Source: JAVBTR01 sp031556065 (GTDB taxonomy: Bacteria > Bacillota > Clostridia > Christensenellales > Aristaeellaceae). Taken from it: a stretch of 64,000 bases of DNA. The notes under the pieces are model-generated. The model ran no database searches, had not been told where the DNA came from, and saw only the letters and a program-made list of their open reading frames with translations. A program made the translations under genes and the position numbers. The first letter of the stretch is position 1. The number at the start of each line of letters is the position of its first letter. This document shows, piece by piece, positions 9,685 through 18,225 of this stretch. The DNA is taken from NCBI GenBank assembly GCA_031556065.1, contig JAVBTR010000035.1, positions 1 to 64,000 on the forward strand. Reading direction: 5' to 3'.

Positions 9685-10715
9685 AAAATAACCCCTTCAT
9701 TGCTCTCTACGATTTCGCCCATAATGTAAGCATCGGGCTCGCCGTTTGCATGGAGGATTTCAAGAGCCAGGCTGGCCTGATCCTTCGGCACTGTCACGCT
9801 CATGCCAACGCCCATGTTGTAGGTGTTGAACATATCCCGTTGGGGGATGTTGCCAATTTCTTGAATGAGATTAAAAATCTGCGGAATTTTAAGGGCGGCT
9901 TTTTCAATTTTAACAGACATACCCTCTTTAAGCGCTCGGGGCAGGTTCTCGTAGAAGCCACCGCCTGTAATATGGGATACCGCACGGATAGCCACTTTTT
10001 CGTTCAATGCTAAAACAGGCTTAACATAAATCTTCGTGGGAGCCAGAAGCAGTTCGCCTAAGGGCTTATCGGTGCCCTGGTATACCTTGCTTAAATCGGC
10101 ATTATTAATATCGAACACCTTGCGCACCAGGGAGAAGCCGTTGGAATGCACCCCGGAGGAAGGCAGGGCGATCATGATATCGCCTTTTTCCATGGTTTGG
10201 TTGTTGATAATCTTTTCCTTATCCACAACGCCCACGGTAAAGCCTGCCAAATCGTATTCATCTACGGGATAGAAGCCGGGCATTTCAGCTGTTTCACCGC
10301 CGATGAGCGCGCAACCCGCCTGTACGCAGCCTTCGGCCACGCCCTTGACAATATCGGCAACACGTTCCGGCACATTCTTACCAACAGCCACGTAATCTAA
10401 AAAGAACAAGGGCTTGGCACCGCAGCAAATCACGTCATTCACGCACATGGCCACACAGTCGATCCCCACTGTATCGTGCTTGTCCATTAAAAAGGCAATT
10501 TTCAGCTTCGTGCCTACCCCATCGGTGCCAGACACCAGCACGGGCTTTTTAATGTTTTCAATGTCCAGTTCAAAAAGACCCCCGAAGCCGCCGATGCCGC
10601 TTAAAACACCGGAGGTCATGGTTCTTGCCACATGCTGCTTCATCAGCTCCACTGCTTTGTAGCCTGCCGTAATATCCACACCGGCATCACGGTAGCTGGC
10701 GCTTTGAATCTTCAT
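9678..10715 (-). CDS. purM: Phosphoribosylformylglycinamidine cyclo-ligase (AIR synthetase)
   Basis: Closes FGAM to AIR with ATP. The 345 residues match the family length, with YRDAGVDI at the N terminus, the GTDGVGTKLKIA nucleotide loop and the GGETAEMPGFY segment that defines AIR synthetases. The ribosome site is weak and distant (GAGAGGATG about 10 bases upstream), so expression may depend on coupling from purF, whose stop is 25 bases away. Confidence 0.95.
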   Translation of the reverse strand: MKIQSASYRDAGVDITAGYKAVELMKQHVARTMTSGVLSGIGGFGGLFELDIENIKKPVLVSGTDGVGTKLKIAFLMDKHDTVGIDCVAMCVNDVICCGAKPLFFLDYVAVGKNVPERVADIVKGVAEGCVQAGCALIGGETAEMPGFYPVDEYDLAGFTVGVVDKEKIINNQTMEKGDIMIALPSSGVHSNGFSLVRKVFDINNADLSKVYQGTDKPLGELLLAPTKIYVKPVLALNEKVAIRAVSHITGGGFYENLPRALKEGMSVKIEKAALKIPQIFNLIQEIGNIPQRDMFNTYNMGVGMSVTVPKDQASLALEILHANGEPDAYIMGEIVESNEGVILC

Positions 10716-10740
10716 AGTGTTAACCCATCCTCTCGAATCT

Positions 10741-12168
10741 TTATTTGGTTAAAGGTTCTTCGAATTTACTGTCCTGGCTCTGGGCGGGAATGCTATCTGG
10801 GTATTCGCCTGTAAAGCAGCCCTTGCAAAAACCCATGTGGGTATCCTTGGCCAGCTTGTCCAGCACGTCCACATTGAGGAAGCCCAGGCTGTCCGCGTCG
10901 ATAATCTGCCGTATTTCTTCAATGGAATGGTTGTAGGCGATCAGATTGGCAGTGGAATCGATGTCGGTTCCGAAGTAACAGGGGCGGATAAAGGGCGGCG
11001 AGGAAAGGCGCATGTGCACCTCCTTGGCTCCCGCTTCCCGAAGAAGCTTGACTGTTCTGGCTGTGGTGGTGCCCCGGACGATCGAATCATCTATCACCAC
11101 TACCCGTTTGCCCTTCACCGTTTCCGAAACCACGTTAAGCTTAATTCGAACAGAATTGGCCCGCTGGGCCTGGGTGGGTTGGATAAACGTACGGGCAATG
11201 TAGCGGTTTTTAATAAAGCCCATGCCATAGGGAATGCCGCTTTCACGAGCGTAGCCAATGGCCGCATCAATGCCCGAATCCGGCACACCAATGACCACAT
11301 CTGCTTCCACTGGGTGCTCTTGGGCCAGAAATTCCCCTGCGCGAATGCGGGATTGGTGCACGGAGGAGCCGTCAATCACCGAATCGGGCCTTGCGAAATA
11401 GATAAATTCGAAAATGCACAGGCCGGTTTTTTCCGCCGGTTCATGGCTTACGGTTTTGACGCCCTGTTTATTCACCAATACCACTTCACCGGGCTTAATA
11501 TCCCGAACAAAAGCCGCATCCATGGCATCCAAAGCGCAGCTTTCGCTGGCGAAAATCACATCCCCGTTTACATCGCCCATGCAAAGAGGCCGAAAGCCGT
11601 GGGGATCACGGGCAGCAATCATCTTTGTAGGACTCATGACCAACAGGCTAAAAGCGCCGTGAAGCCTGCGCATGGTGCGGGTTACCGCTTCCTCAATAGA
11701 AGCTGAATTAATTCGCTCCTGGGTGATCACATAAGCGATGACTTCCGTATCGGAGGTGGTATGGAAGATGGCGCCATTCTTTTCGAATTCTTCACGAAGC
11801 TCTTTGGCATTGGTGATGGTGCCATTATGGCAAATAGCCATGCGGCCTTTATAGTGGTTGATCAAAAGTGGCTGGGCATTGCTTCTGGTTTTGGCCACCT
11901 TGGTGCTATAACGGCAATGGCCGATGGCCATGTTCCCATCGGGCATCTTATCCAGCACGTCTTTGGTAAACACCTCGTTAACCAGGCCCAGATCCCGGTG
12001 GCAGGTGATAACCCCATCGTTATTCACCGCAATGCCGCAGGATTCCTGGCCCCGGTGCTGCAGGGCATACAGTGCCAGGTACGCAGGTGCCACCACATCC
12101 ATGCCCTGTTGGCGGTAAATGCCGAAAACGCCGCATTCCTCATGCAATTTCTCGTCGAATTCCTGCAT
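10741..12168 (-). CDS. purF: Amidophosphoribosyltransferase, Fe-S type
   Basis: First committed step of purine synthesis: PRPP plus glutamine to phosphoribosylamine. The catalytic Cys is residue 12, after an 11-residue propeptide, as in the Bacillus enzyme. Cysteines in GLCIFEF, RPCYFGTD and the CKGC pair near the C terminus match the four ligands of the 4Fe-4S cluster of the oxygen-labile PurF class. The PRPP loop reads VVVIDDSIVRGTTT. ATG at 12168 follows the purC stop by 3 bases, and its GGGGGA ribosome site lies inside the last codons of purC. Confidence 0.96.
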   Translation of the reverse strand: MQEFDEKLHEECGVFGIYRQQGMDVVAPAYLALYALQHRGQESCGIAVNNDGVITCHRDLGLVNEVFTKDVLDKMPDGNMAIGHCRYSTKVAKTRSNAQPLLINHYKGRMAICHNGTITNAKELREEFEKNGAIFHTTSDTEVIAYVITQERINSASIEEAVTRTMRRLHGAFSLLVMSPTKMIAARDPHGFRPLCMGDVNGDVIFASESCALDAMDAAFVRDIKPGEVVLVNKQGVKTVSHEPAEKTGLCIFEFIYFARPDSVIDGSSVHQSRIRAGEFLAQEHPVEADVVIGVPDSGIDAAIGYARESGIPYGMGFIKNRYIARTFIQPTQAQRANSVRIKLNVVSETVKGKRVVVIDDSIVRGTTTARTVKLLREAGAKEVHMRLSSPPFIRPCYFGTDIDSTANLIAYNHSIEEIRQIIDADSLGFLNVDVLDKLAKDTHMGFCKGCFTGEYPDSIPAQSQDSKFEEPLTK

Positions 12169-12171
12169 TTT

Positions 12172-12882
12172 TTATTCCCCCAATAAGCGTTTCATAATCT
12201 CGTGATACGCATCCTCAACGCCGCCTAGATCACGGCGGAAACGATCCTTGTCCAGCTTTTCATGGGTTTTGGCATCCCAGAAACGGCAGGTATCCGGGGA
12301 AATTTCATCGGCTAGAACAATGGTGCCCTCCTGGGTTTTGCCAAACTCCAGTTTAAAGTCGATCAGCTCGATATTCAAATCCTTTAAATAAGCGGTCAAA
12401 AGATCGTTGATCTTCAAAGAATATTCGGCAATGGTTTTCATTTCCGCATCGGTTGCCCAGCCCATGGCAGCAATGTGGTATTCGTTGACCATGGGATCGC
12501 CCAGCTCGTCATCCTTGTAGCAAAATTCCAGAACTGTCCGTTTGAGCTTGGTGCCTTCGGGAACGCCTACCCGGGCAGCCAAAGAACCGGCGGCGATATT
12601 GCGCACAATTACTTCCAAGGGAATGATGGCTACCTTTTTAACCACCGTTTCCCGATCGGAGATTTCTTCGATCAAATGGGTGGGGATGCCGTTTTTCTCC
12701 AGCATCTTCATTAAATGGTTGCTCACCCGATTATTAATAGCGCCTTTGCCGGAAATGGTGCCTTTTTTAAGACCGTTAAACGCGGTAGCCGCGTCCTTGT
12801 AATCCACAATGACCTTATCGCTTTCATCGGTGGCGTATACCTTCTTGGCCTTCCCTTCATATAGCTGATCCAGTTTTTTCAT
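12172..12882 (-). CDS. purC: SAICAR synthetase
   Basis: Condenses CAIR with aspartate to SAICAR using ATP. The 236-residue length and segments LYEGKAKKVY, EVIVRNIAAGS and DFKLEFG with LADEISPDTCRFWD are diagnostic. It begins 17 bases after purE, with AAGGCGGGG upstream of ATG at 12882. Confidence 0.96.
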   Translation of the reverse strand: MKKLDQLYEGKAKKVYATDESDKVIVDYKDAATAFNGLKKGTISGKGAINNRVSNHLMKMLEKNGIPTHLIEEISDRETVVKKVAIIPLEVIVRNIAAGSLAARVGVPEGTKLKRTVLEFCYKDDELGDPMVNEYHIAAMGWATDAEMKTIAEYSLKINDLLTAYLKDLNIELIDFKLEFGKTQEGTIVLADEISPDTCRFWDAKTHEKLDKDRFRRDLGGVEDAYHEIMKRLLGE

Positions 12883-12899
12883 ACTCTACCCCGCCTTCT

Positions 12900-13385
12900 T
12901 TATTCAACAACCAGGTTCTTATCTTTTTCCAGCACAGTGTCGTGCATCTTTTGGCGCTGGTTAACCAGTTTTTCGTATAGCTTTTCATCGCTTAAAGCAA
13001 TCATCTGGGCAGCCAGCAGGGCCGCGTTTTGCGCCCCGTCGATGGCCACGGTAGCCACTGGAATACCTCCCGGCATCTGAACCGTGGAAAGCAGCGCATC
13101 CAGCCCATCTAATGTGGAGGCTTTAATCGGAATGCCAATCACAGGAAGCACCGTCTGGGCCGCCAGAGCGCCAGCCAAGTGGGCCGCCTTGCCTGCAGCA
13201 GCGATAATCGCGCCAAAACCGTTTTCTTTGGCATCCCTTGCAAACTGCGCTGCTTCAAAAGGCGTACGATGCGCCGAAAAAACGTGAGCTTCGTACGGGA
13301 TTTCCAGTTCCTTCAGCGTGGCGAACGCAGGCTTTAACGCGGGCAGATCGCTGTCGCTTCCCATTAGAATGGCTACCTTCTTCAT
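12900..13385 (-). CDS. purE: CAIR-forming carboxylase/mutase PurE
   Basis: Forms CAIR. Family motifs GSDSD, SAHRTP and IPIKAS...MPGGIPVATV are present in 161 residues. The usual class I loop GGAAHLPG is here GKAAHLAG. No purK is present in the operon, so either purK is elsewhere or this enzyme uses AIR and CO2 directly; the sequence alone does not decide. It is the first gene of the operon, with GGAGGGA 7 bases before ATG at 13385. Confidence 0.93.
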   Translation of the reverse strand: MKKVAILMGSDSDLPALKPAFATLKELEIPYEAHVFSAHRTPFEAAQFARDAKENGFGAIIAAAGKAAHLAGALAAQTVLPVIGIPIKASTLDGLDALLSTVQMPGGIPVATVAIDGAQNAALLAAQMIALSDEKLYEKLVNQRQKMHDTVLEKDKNLVVE

Positions 13386-13410
13386 GGCTTAATCCCTCCA
13401 ACTTAAATCT

Positions 13411-13460
13411 GAAAATGAAAAGGAGCCTAGCCAAAGGCATTCCCGCCAAAGCTGTGCTCC
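13411..13460 (-). terminator. Candidate attenuator hairpin in the purine leader
   Basis: In the purine mRNA leader GGAGC (13456-13460) can pair with GCTCC (13422-13426), with further inner pairing (AGC/GCT and GGC/GCC). The minus strand then reads TTTTCATTTTC. It lies about 25 bases before the purE ribosome site, so it could act as an intrinsic attenuator. No guanine or PRPP aptamer consensus was recognised in the leader. Confidence 0.35.
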
Positions 13461-13540
13461 CCACCTGTGTAACTTTATAAAACCATTCGAATAAGGGTGC
13501 GTTTTTGGCATCGACTTAAACAAAACATGCCAGCCCACTC

Positions 13541-13553
13541 CTTTCCGAACGTT
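13541..13553 (-). promoter_or_regulatory. PurR-like box, downstream copy
   Basis: CTTTCCGAACGTT on the plus strand carries the CCGAAC core of the Gram-positive PurBox (AWWWCCGAACWWT) with mismatches in the flanks. It lies just downstream of the expected transcription start of the purine operon. Confidence 0.4.
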
Positions 13554-13560
13554 CAAAACC

Positions 13561-13589
13561 ATAATACCTTTTATTGTCGGTTTTGTCAA
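13561..13589 (-). promoter_or_regulatory. Purine operon promoter
   Basis: On the minus strand TTGACA (13584-13589) and TATTAT (13561-13566) have 17-base spacing. Transcription would start near 13554, giving a leader of about 170 bases before purE. Confidence 0.8.
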
Positions 13590-13593
13590 CACG

Positions 13594-13606
13594 ATTTCCG
13601 AACATT
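13594..13606 (-). promoter_or_regulatory. PurR box
   Basis: ATTTCCGAACATT on the plus strand matches the 13-base PurBox consensus AWWWCCGAACWWT at every position. It lies directly upstream of the purine -35 element. Two more GAACAT copies follow at 13621 and 13641. No purR gene is in the window, so the cognate regulator is inferred. Confidence 0.6.
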
Positions 13607-13656
13607 AGTCGAATTTTATAGAACATCGTTTGATTATTTGGAACATAAGGAAAACA

Positions 13657-13685
13657 TTGATTTTCACAGGCAAACATGTTAAACT
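13657..13685 (+). promoter_or_regulatory. ctsR operon promoter
   Basis: TTGATT (13657-13662) and TAAACT (13680-13685) with 17-base spacing, divergent from the purine promoter. The CtsR operator starts 6 bases downstream of the -10. Confidence 0.7.
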
Positions 13686-13691
13686 ATTAAT

Positions 13692-13708
13692 GGTCAAAGA
13701 AAGTCAAC
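13692..13708 (+). promoter_or_regulatory. CtsR operator
   Basis: GGTCAAA, a 3-base gap, then AGTCAAC: a direct heptad repeat matching the CtsR consensus (A/G)GTCAAA-NAN-(A/G)GTCAAA with one mismatch. It sits at the transcription start, as expected for autorepression of the ctsR-mcsA-mcsB-clpC operon. Confidence 0.85.
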
Positions 13709-13727
13709 CCCATGAAAGAGGTGCCCT

Positions 13728-14201
13728 ATGCGCTTAAGCGATACCATCGAGCAATTTATCAAGGCCATGCTTGAACAAGACGAGTACGATGTTGAATTAA
13801 AACGCAACGAGCTGGCAGAATATTTTAGCTGTGCCCCATCCCAAATCAATTATGTTTTATCCACCCGCTTTACCCCGGATCACGGCTATGTAACCGAAAG
13901 CCGAAGGGGCGGCGGCGGTTGCATCCGCATTATCCGTATCAAATCCTCCAGCCAGGAACAATTGCTTTACACCATCCACCAAAGAATAGGCGACGGGATT
14001 ACGGAGCAAGAATCTGCCCGGCTGATCGTGCAATTGACAGAGCGCGGCATCATAAGCTGTTCTCAGGCAAAGCTGATGTCCTACGCCATATCCAGCCAAT
14101 CCCTGGCCGTTCCCATACCAGACCCGGTAAAGGATGCCCTAAGAGCCAGGATCATGCGCAGCATGCTTTTGGCTGCTGCCCAAGAAAGTGAGGAGATTTA
14201 A
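13728..14201 (+). CDS. ctsR: Heat-shock repressor CtsR
   Basis: Dimeric winged-helix repressor of class III heat-shock genes. The 157 residues include the helix-turn-helix (YFSCAPSQINYVLSTRF, about 28-44) and the glycine-rich wing RRGGGGCIRI that inserts in the minor groove. The C-terminal half is the four-helix domain that McsB phosphorylates or ClpC addresses. It is first in the operon, 2 bases before mcsA, and directly downstream of its own operator. Confidence 0.95.
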   Translation: MRLSDTIEQFIKAMLEQDEYDVELKRNELAEYFSCAPSQINYVLSTRFTPDHGYVTESRRGGGGCIRIIRIKSSSQEQLLYTIHQRIGDGITEQESARLIVQLTERGIISCSQAKLMSYAISSQSLAVPIPDPVKDALRARIMRSMLLAAAQESEEI

Positions 14202-14203
14202 CC

Positions 14204-14701
14204 ATGTTATGTGAAGAATGCCAAAAAAACCAGGCATCCGTTTTAATTACCCTGGTCATCACCGGCAAAAATACCACCAGACATCTGTGCGGCGAATGCA
14301 TGGCAAAGCTAAAATCCGATTTTGCGTCGGGGAACATTCAAAGCCTGCTTTCTTCCATTCTGTCTACCATGACTGCGCAAAAAGAAGAGACATCCGATTT
14401 GGTATGTTCCAGATGTGGATTAAGCTTTAAACATTTTAAGGACACAGGGAAGCTTGGCTGTGCCCAATGCTACCACGATTTTCAGGAGGAGCTGAAGCCT
14501 ATGCTTCTTCGCATTCATGGTCGCAGCCAGCATTCGGGCCGGGTACCCTTTACCTCTTCGGAAGAAAAAAGCCGTATGGATGCCATTGCCCACTTGCGTA
14601 CCCGCTTGGAAGCAGCCATCGAGCAGGAGGCTTTTGAAGACGCAGCCGTTTTCCGGGATCAGCTAAAAGAATTAATGAAGGAAGGGGCTGCCAATGAATA
14701 A
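14204..14701 (+). CDS. mcsA: McsA, zinc-binding activator of the arginine kinase McsB
   Basis: Adaptor and activator of McsB. The 165-residue protein has four CxxC pairs (CEEC at residues 3-6, CGEC, CSRC, CAQC) for two zinc sites and a C-terminal UVR motif (about 125-160) rich in Glu and Arg that contacts ClpC or McsB. ATG at 14204 has GAGGAG upstream. The 3' end overlaps mcsB by 8 bases. Confidence 0.94.
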   Translation: MLCEECQKNQASVLITLVITGKNTTRHLCGECMAKLKSDFASGNIQSLLSSILSTMTAQKEETSDLVCSRCGLSFKHFKDTGKLGCAQCYHDFQEELKPMLLRIHGRSQHSGRVPFTSSEEKSRMDAIAHLRTRLEAAIEQEAFEDAAVFRDQLKELMKEGAANE

Positions 14702-15704
14702 CCTACAATCTGATATTATCGTTTCTTCCAGGGTCCGTCTGGCCAGAAATTACGAAGACTTGCCTTTTTCTTTAATGGAAAACAAAGGAAACGCCACCGT
14801 CTGCGAACAGCGCACCTTAAACGCCTTGGCCCTTGAAAACGAAAATGAAGGCTTTACACTTTACCGCATGCGAGAAATGGAAGAAGCGGGAAAAAATTTC
14901 CTGGCTGAAAAGCACTTAATCAGCTTTGATCTGATTCAGCATAGCCCTATGGGCTCTGCCTTTATTAATGAAGAAAAACAGCTCTCCATTATGATGAACG
15001 AAGAGGACCATTTAAGAATCCAGGCGATTGCAAGCGGCCAGCAGCTGAATGAAACCGCTCAATTGGCCTACGAAATGGAAGACGCTTTGCAAAAGCATGT
15101 GCGCTTCGCCTTTGATAGCCGCCTTGGGTATTTAACCGCCTGCCCCACCAACACTGGCACTGGCATGCGAGCATCGCTGATGCTGCATTTGCCCATGCTG
15201 ACCGTGTCCAAGCAAATGGGCGCAGTGAACCAGATCGTGGCAAAACTGGGGCTTACCATCCGGGGTATCTACGGCGAAGGCAGTGAAGCGCTGGGTAACC
15301 TCTACCAAATATCCAACCAGGCCACACTGGGCCGCACAGAAGAAGAACTGATCGAAGCTGTGAACGCTGTGGCGAAAAAACTACTTGATATGGAACGTGC
15401 CCTTCGTGAAAAGGCCGATATGAACGACCCCGTCCAATTGGAAGACACCATTTTAAGAAGCTATGGCCTTTTAAAATATGCACGCCGGATGCCCCTGAAA
15501 GAATTTATGCAGCACTGGTCCTGCATAAGGCTCGGGGCTTCCCTTTGCCGGATCCCTCATTCTTTAGCAAAAATTGATGCCCTATTAGAAAGCGCTCAGG
15601 ATGCACATATTATCAAATGGGTGGGCGAAGAATTAACGGGCGATGGACTAAACGAAGCCCGCAGCCAGCGTGTTCGCAAGCTATTGTCCGCCCCTAACCA
15701 CTAA
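14694..15704 (+). CDS. mcsB: Protein arginine kinase McsB
   Basis: Phosphorylates arginine on CtsR and misfolded proteins, marking them for ClpCP. It shows the phosphagen-kinase nucleotide-binding SSRVRLARN motif near the N terminus and the active-site CPTNTGTGMRAS segment around residue 150. The length of 336 residues is slightly below the roughly 350-360 usual in bacilli. AAGGAAGGGG lies just before ATG, inside the end of mcsA. Confidence 0.94.
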   Translation: MNNLQSDIIVSSRVRLARNYEDLPFSLMENKGNATVCEQRTLNALALENENEGFTLYRMREMEEAGKNFLAEKHLISFDLIQHSPMGSAFINEEKQLSIMMNEEDHLRIQAIASGQQLNETAQLAYEMEDALQKHVRFAFDSRLGYLTACPTNTGTGMRASLMLHLPMLTVSKQMGAVNQIVAKLGLTIRGIYGEGSEALGNLYQISNQATLGRTEEELIEAVNAVAKKLLDMERALREKADMNDPVQLEDTILRSYGLLKYARRMPLKEFMQHWSCIRLGASLCRIPHSLAKIDALLESAQDAHIIKWVGEELTGDGLNEARSQRVRKLLSAPNH

Positions 15705-15720
15705 TATTAAGGAGGTACCT

Positions 15721-18162
15721 ATGCCAATCTTTGGAAGATTTACCCAGCGGGCCCAGCGGGTGTTGGAATCCGCCCAGCAAACCGCGCTTATGCTAGGCCA
15801 TCATTACGAAGGAACGGAGCATTTGCTGCTGGGCCTTTTGAAGGAATCCGATGAAACCATTCTTTCCTATATCGGCGGTAGCATCACTTACGAAAGCGCT
15901 CTGGCCTACGTAAAAAACGCCTTGGCGGCAGAAAATGACAATGCTGCCGTTACCCGCATCGAGCTGACCCCAAGGGTCAAAAAAATACTGGAATCCAGCA
16001 TTCTTGAATCCCGCCGGATGGGCCACGCCTATATCGGCGCAGAGCATATCTGGCTGGCCTTGATTAACGAACGGGACGGGGTGGCTGCTCAGATTTTAAA
16101 GGAGTTCCGGGTGGATTTCGACCAGGCCCAAAAGAACATCGTCAATGCCCTGGGCATGAACCCCAATTTAGAAGGCGGCAAGCCGGAAGAAAAAAAGGCA
16201 AATGACAAAACCGGGGAGACCCTTTCAAAATACAGCCGGGATTTAACCCAGGCCGCACGGCAAAATGAACTGGACCCCGTGGTGGGCCGGGATAACGAAA
16301 TCGAGCGCATTATTCAGATTTTAAGTCGCCGCACCAAGAATAACCCGGTATTGATCGGCGAACCGGGGGTAGGCAAATCCGCCGTTGTGGAAGGGCTGGC
16401 CCAGCGGATCGTGCAAGGGAATATTCCGGAAATTTTAAAAGATAAACGCATTTTCTCTTTGGATATGGGCAGCTTGATCGCAGGCAGCAAATACCGGGGT
16501 GAATTTGAAGAGCGGCTTAAAAACGCTATTTCAGAAGTGAAAGCCGCTGGGAACATTATTCTTTTTATCGATGAAATCCATACCCTGGTAGGGGCCGGAA
16601 AGGCTGAGGGCTCCATGGACGCCGCCAATATTCTAAAGCCCGCGCTGGCCAGAAGCGAAATCCAGTGCATTGGCGCCACCACCCTGGATGAATACCGCAA
16701 GAACATTGAAAAGGACGCAGCGTTGGAACGCCGATTCCAGCCTGTAAAGGTGGGCGAACCTTCTACGGAAGAATCTCTGGCGATTTTAAAAGGCCTTCGG
16801 GATAAATACGAGGCTCACCACAAGGTGCATATTACCGATGCCGCCTTGGAGGCCGCCGTCTCCCTTTCCGACAGGTATATTTCCGACCGTTTTTTACCAG
16901 ACAAGGCCATTGACTTGATGGATGAAGCCGCCTCTCGCGTGCGGATCAAATCCTTTATCGCCCCGCCGGATGTAAAGGCCCAAGAAGAAAAGCTGGCTGC
17001 CATTATTAATGAAAAAAAGGAAGCCATTGCCCACCAGGATTTCGAAAAGGCCGCTTCCTTCAGAGATGAAGAACGGGCCATTAAGACCGAGATCACGCAA
17101 AAAAGAGAAGCCTGGGAAAAGCAGCAAAGTATTTCCAATCTGGAAGTAACAGACGACGACATCGCCCAGATCGTTTCCTCCTGGACGGGAATTCCGGTTA
17201 AAAAAATGACCCAATCCGAATCAGAAAGGCTTTTAAACCTGGAAAGCATTTTGCACCAAAGGGTCATCGGCCAGGACGAAGCTATCAGCGCGGTAAGCCG
17301 GGCCTTGCGCCGGGCACGGGCCGGGCTTCAAAGCCCCAAGCGGCCTATTGGCTCCTTTATCTTTTTAGGGCCGACAGGCGTTGGTAAAACCGAGCTTTGC
17401 CGGGCTTTGGGCGAAGCCATGTTCGGGGATGAAAACGCTGTGGTACGGATCGATATGTCCGAATACATGGAAAAGCACAGCGTTTCCCGCTTAGTGGGTT
17501 CTCCTCCCGGCTATGTAGGCTACGAAGAGGGGGGCCAGCTAACCGAGGCCGTTCGCCGCAAGCCTTACAGTGTGGTGCTTTTAGATGAAGTGGAAAAAGC
17601 CCACCCAGATGTATTTAATATGCTTTTGCAAATTCTGGATGACGGCCGCTTAACCGATAACTCCGGCCGGGTAGTAAACTTTAAAAACACCATTATCGTT
17701 ATGACCTCCAACGCCGGAGCTGCCATGATCGGCAATACCCGTGCTCTGGGCTTTGGCTCAACAATTGATACCCTGCGCTCCTACGAAACCATGAAGGAGC
17801 AGGTCATGAAGCAGGTTAAGGATATCTTTAAGCCTGAATTTATTAACCGGGTGGATGAACTGATCGTCTTCCATGCGTTAACGGAGGAGGAAATCAAGCA
17901 GATTGCCGCGTTAATGCTTAGAGATGTGCAAAAGCGCCTCCATGAAAAGGGTATGGAAATGACTTACGATGATGAAGCCATTGCCCTTTTGGCCAAGGAT
18001 GGCTACGATCCGGCCTATGGGGCCAGACCTTTGCGCCGGGTGATCCAAAGGCTGGTAGAGGACGCATTAAGCGAGGAAATCATCTCCGGCAAGCTGTCTC
18101 TTGGGGATAACCTGCATCTATCTGTAGCGGACGAAAAAATTACCTTTGCAAAAACCGAATAA
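15721..18162 (+). CDS. clpC: ClpC, AAA+ unfoldase of the ClpCP protease
   Basis: Unfolds substrates for ClpP. The 813-residue chain contains the N-terminal double Clp repeat (about 1-145), AAA1 with Walker A GEPGVGKS and pore loop GSKYRGEFEER, a middle UVR/M region that docks McsA-like adaptors, and AAA2 with Walker A GPTGVGKT and the SEYMEKHSVSRL segment. An LGF tripeptide (in RALGFG) fits the ClpP-docking loop. ATG at 15721 follows AAGGAGG by 5 bases; an upstream in-frame ATG lies inside mcsB without a ribosome site. Confidence 0.96.
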   Translation: MPIFGRFTQRAQRVLESAQQTALMLGHHYEGTEHLLLGLLKESDETILSYIGGSITYESALAYVKNALAAENDNAAVTRIELTPRVKKILESSILESRRMGHAYIGAEHIWLALINERDGVAAQILKEFRVDFDQAQKNIVNALGMNPNLEGGKPEEKKANDKTGETLSKYSRDLTQAARQNELDPVVGRDNEIERIIQILSRRTKNNPVLIGEPGVGKSAVVEGLAQRIVQGNIPEILKDKRIFSLDMGSLIAGSKYRGEFEERLKNAISEVKAAGNIILFIDEIHTLVGAGKAEGSMDAANILKPALARSEIQCIGATTLDEYRKNIEKDAALERRFQPVKVGEPSTEESLAILKGLRDKYEAHHKVHITDAALEAAVSLSDRYISDRFLPDKAIDLMDEAASRVRIKSFIAPPDVKAQEEKLAAIINEKKEAIAHQDFEKAASFRDEERAIKTEITQKREAWEKQQSISNLEVTDDDIAQIVSSWTGIPVKKMTQSESERLLNLESILHQRVIGQDEAISAVSRALRRARAGLQSPKRPIGSFIFLGPTGVGKTELCRALGEAMFGDENAVVRIDMSEYMEKHSVSRLVGSPPGYVGYEEGGQLTEAVRRKPYSVVLLDEVEKAHPDVFNMLLQILDDGRLTDNSGRVVNFKNTIIVMTSNAGAAMIGNTRALGFGSTIDTLRSYETMKEQVMKQVKDIFKPEFINRVDELIVFHALTEEEIKQIAALMLRDVQKRLHEKGMEMTYDDEAIALLAKDGYDPAYGARPLRRVIQRLVEDALSEEIISGKLSLGDNLHLSVADEKITFAKTE

Positions 18163-18166
18163 ACGT

Positions 18167-18195
18167 TTGCCAAGTAGCCCGCCTTTTGCTATAAT
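18167..18195 (+). promoter_or_regulatory. mrfA promoter
   Basis: TTGCCA (18167-18172) and TATAAT (18190-18195) with 17-base spacing begin just after the clpC stop, so mrfAB has its own promoter outside CtsR control. Confidence 0.7.
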
Positions 18196-18225
18196 TGTTT
18201 TAATTTAGTGGAAGGCGGCTTTTTT

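Noticed and set aside
13386..13553. Guanine, PRPP or folate riboswitch before purE
   Set aside because: The conserved cores of these aptamers are not present; only a simple hairpin can be supported.
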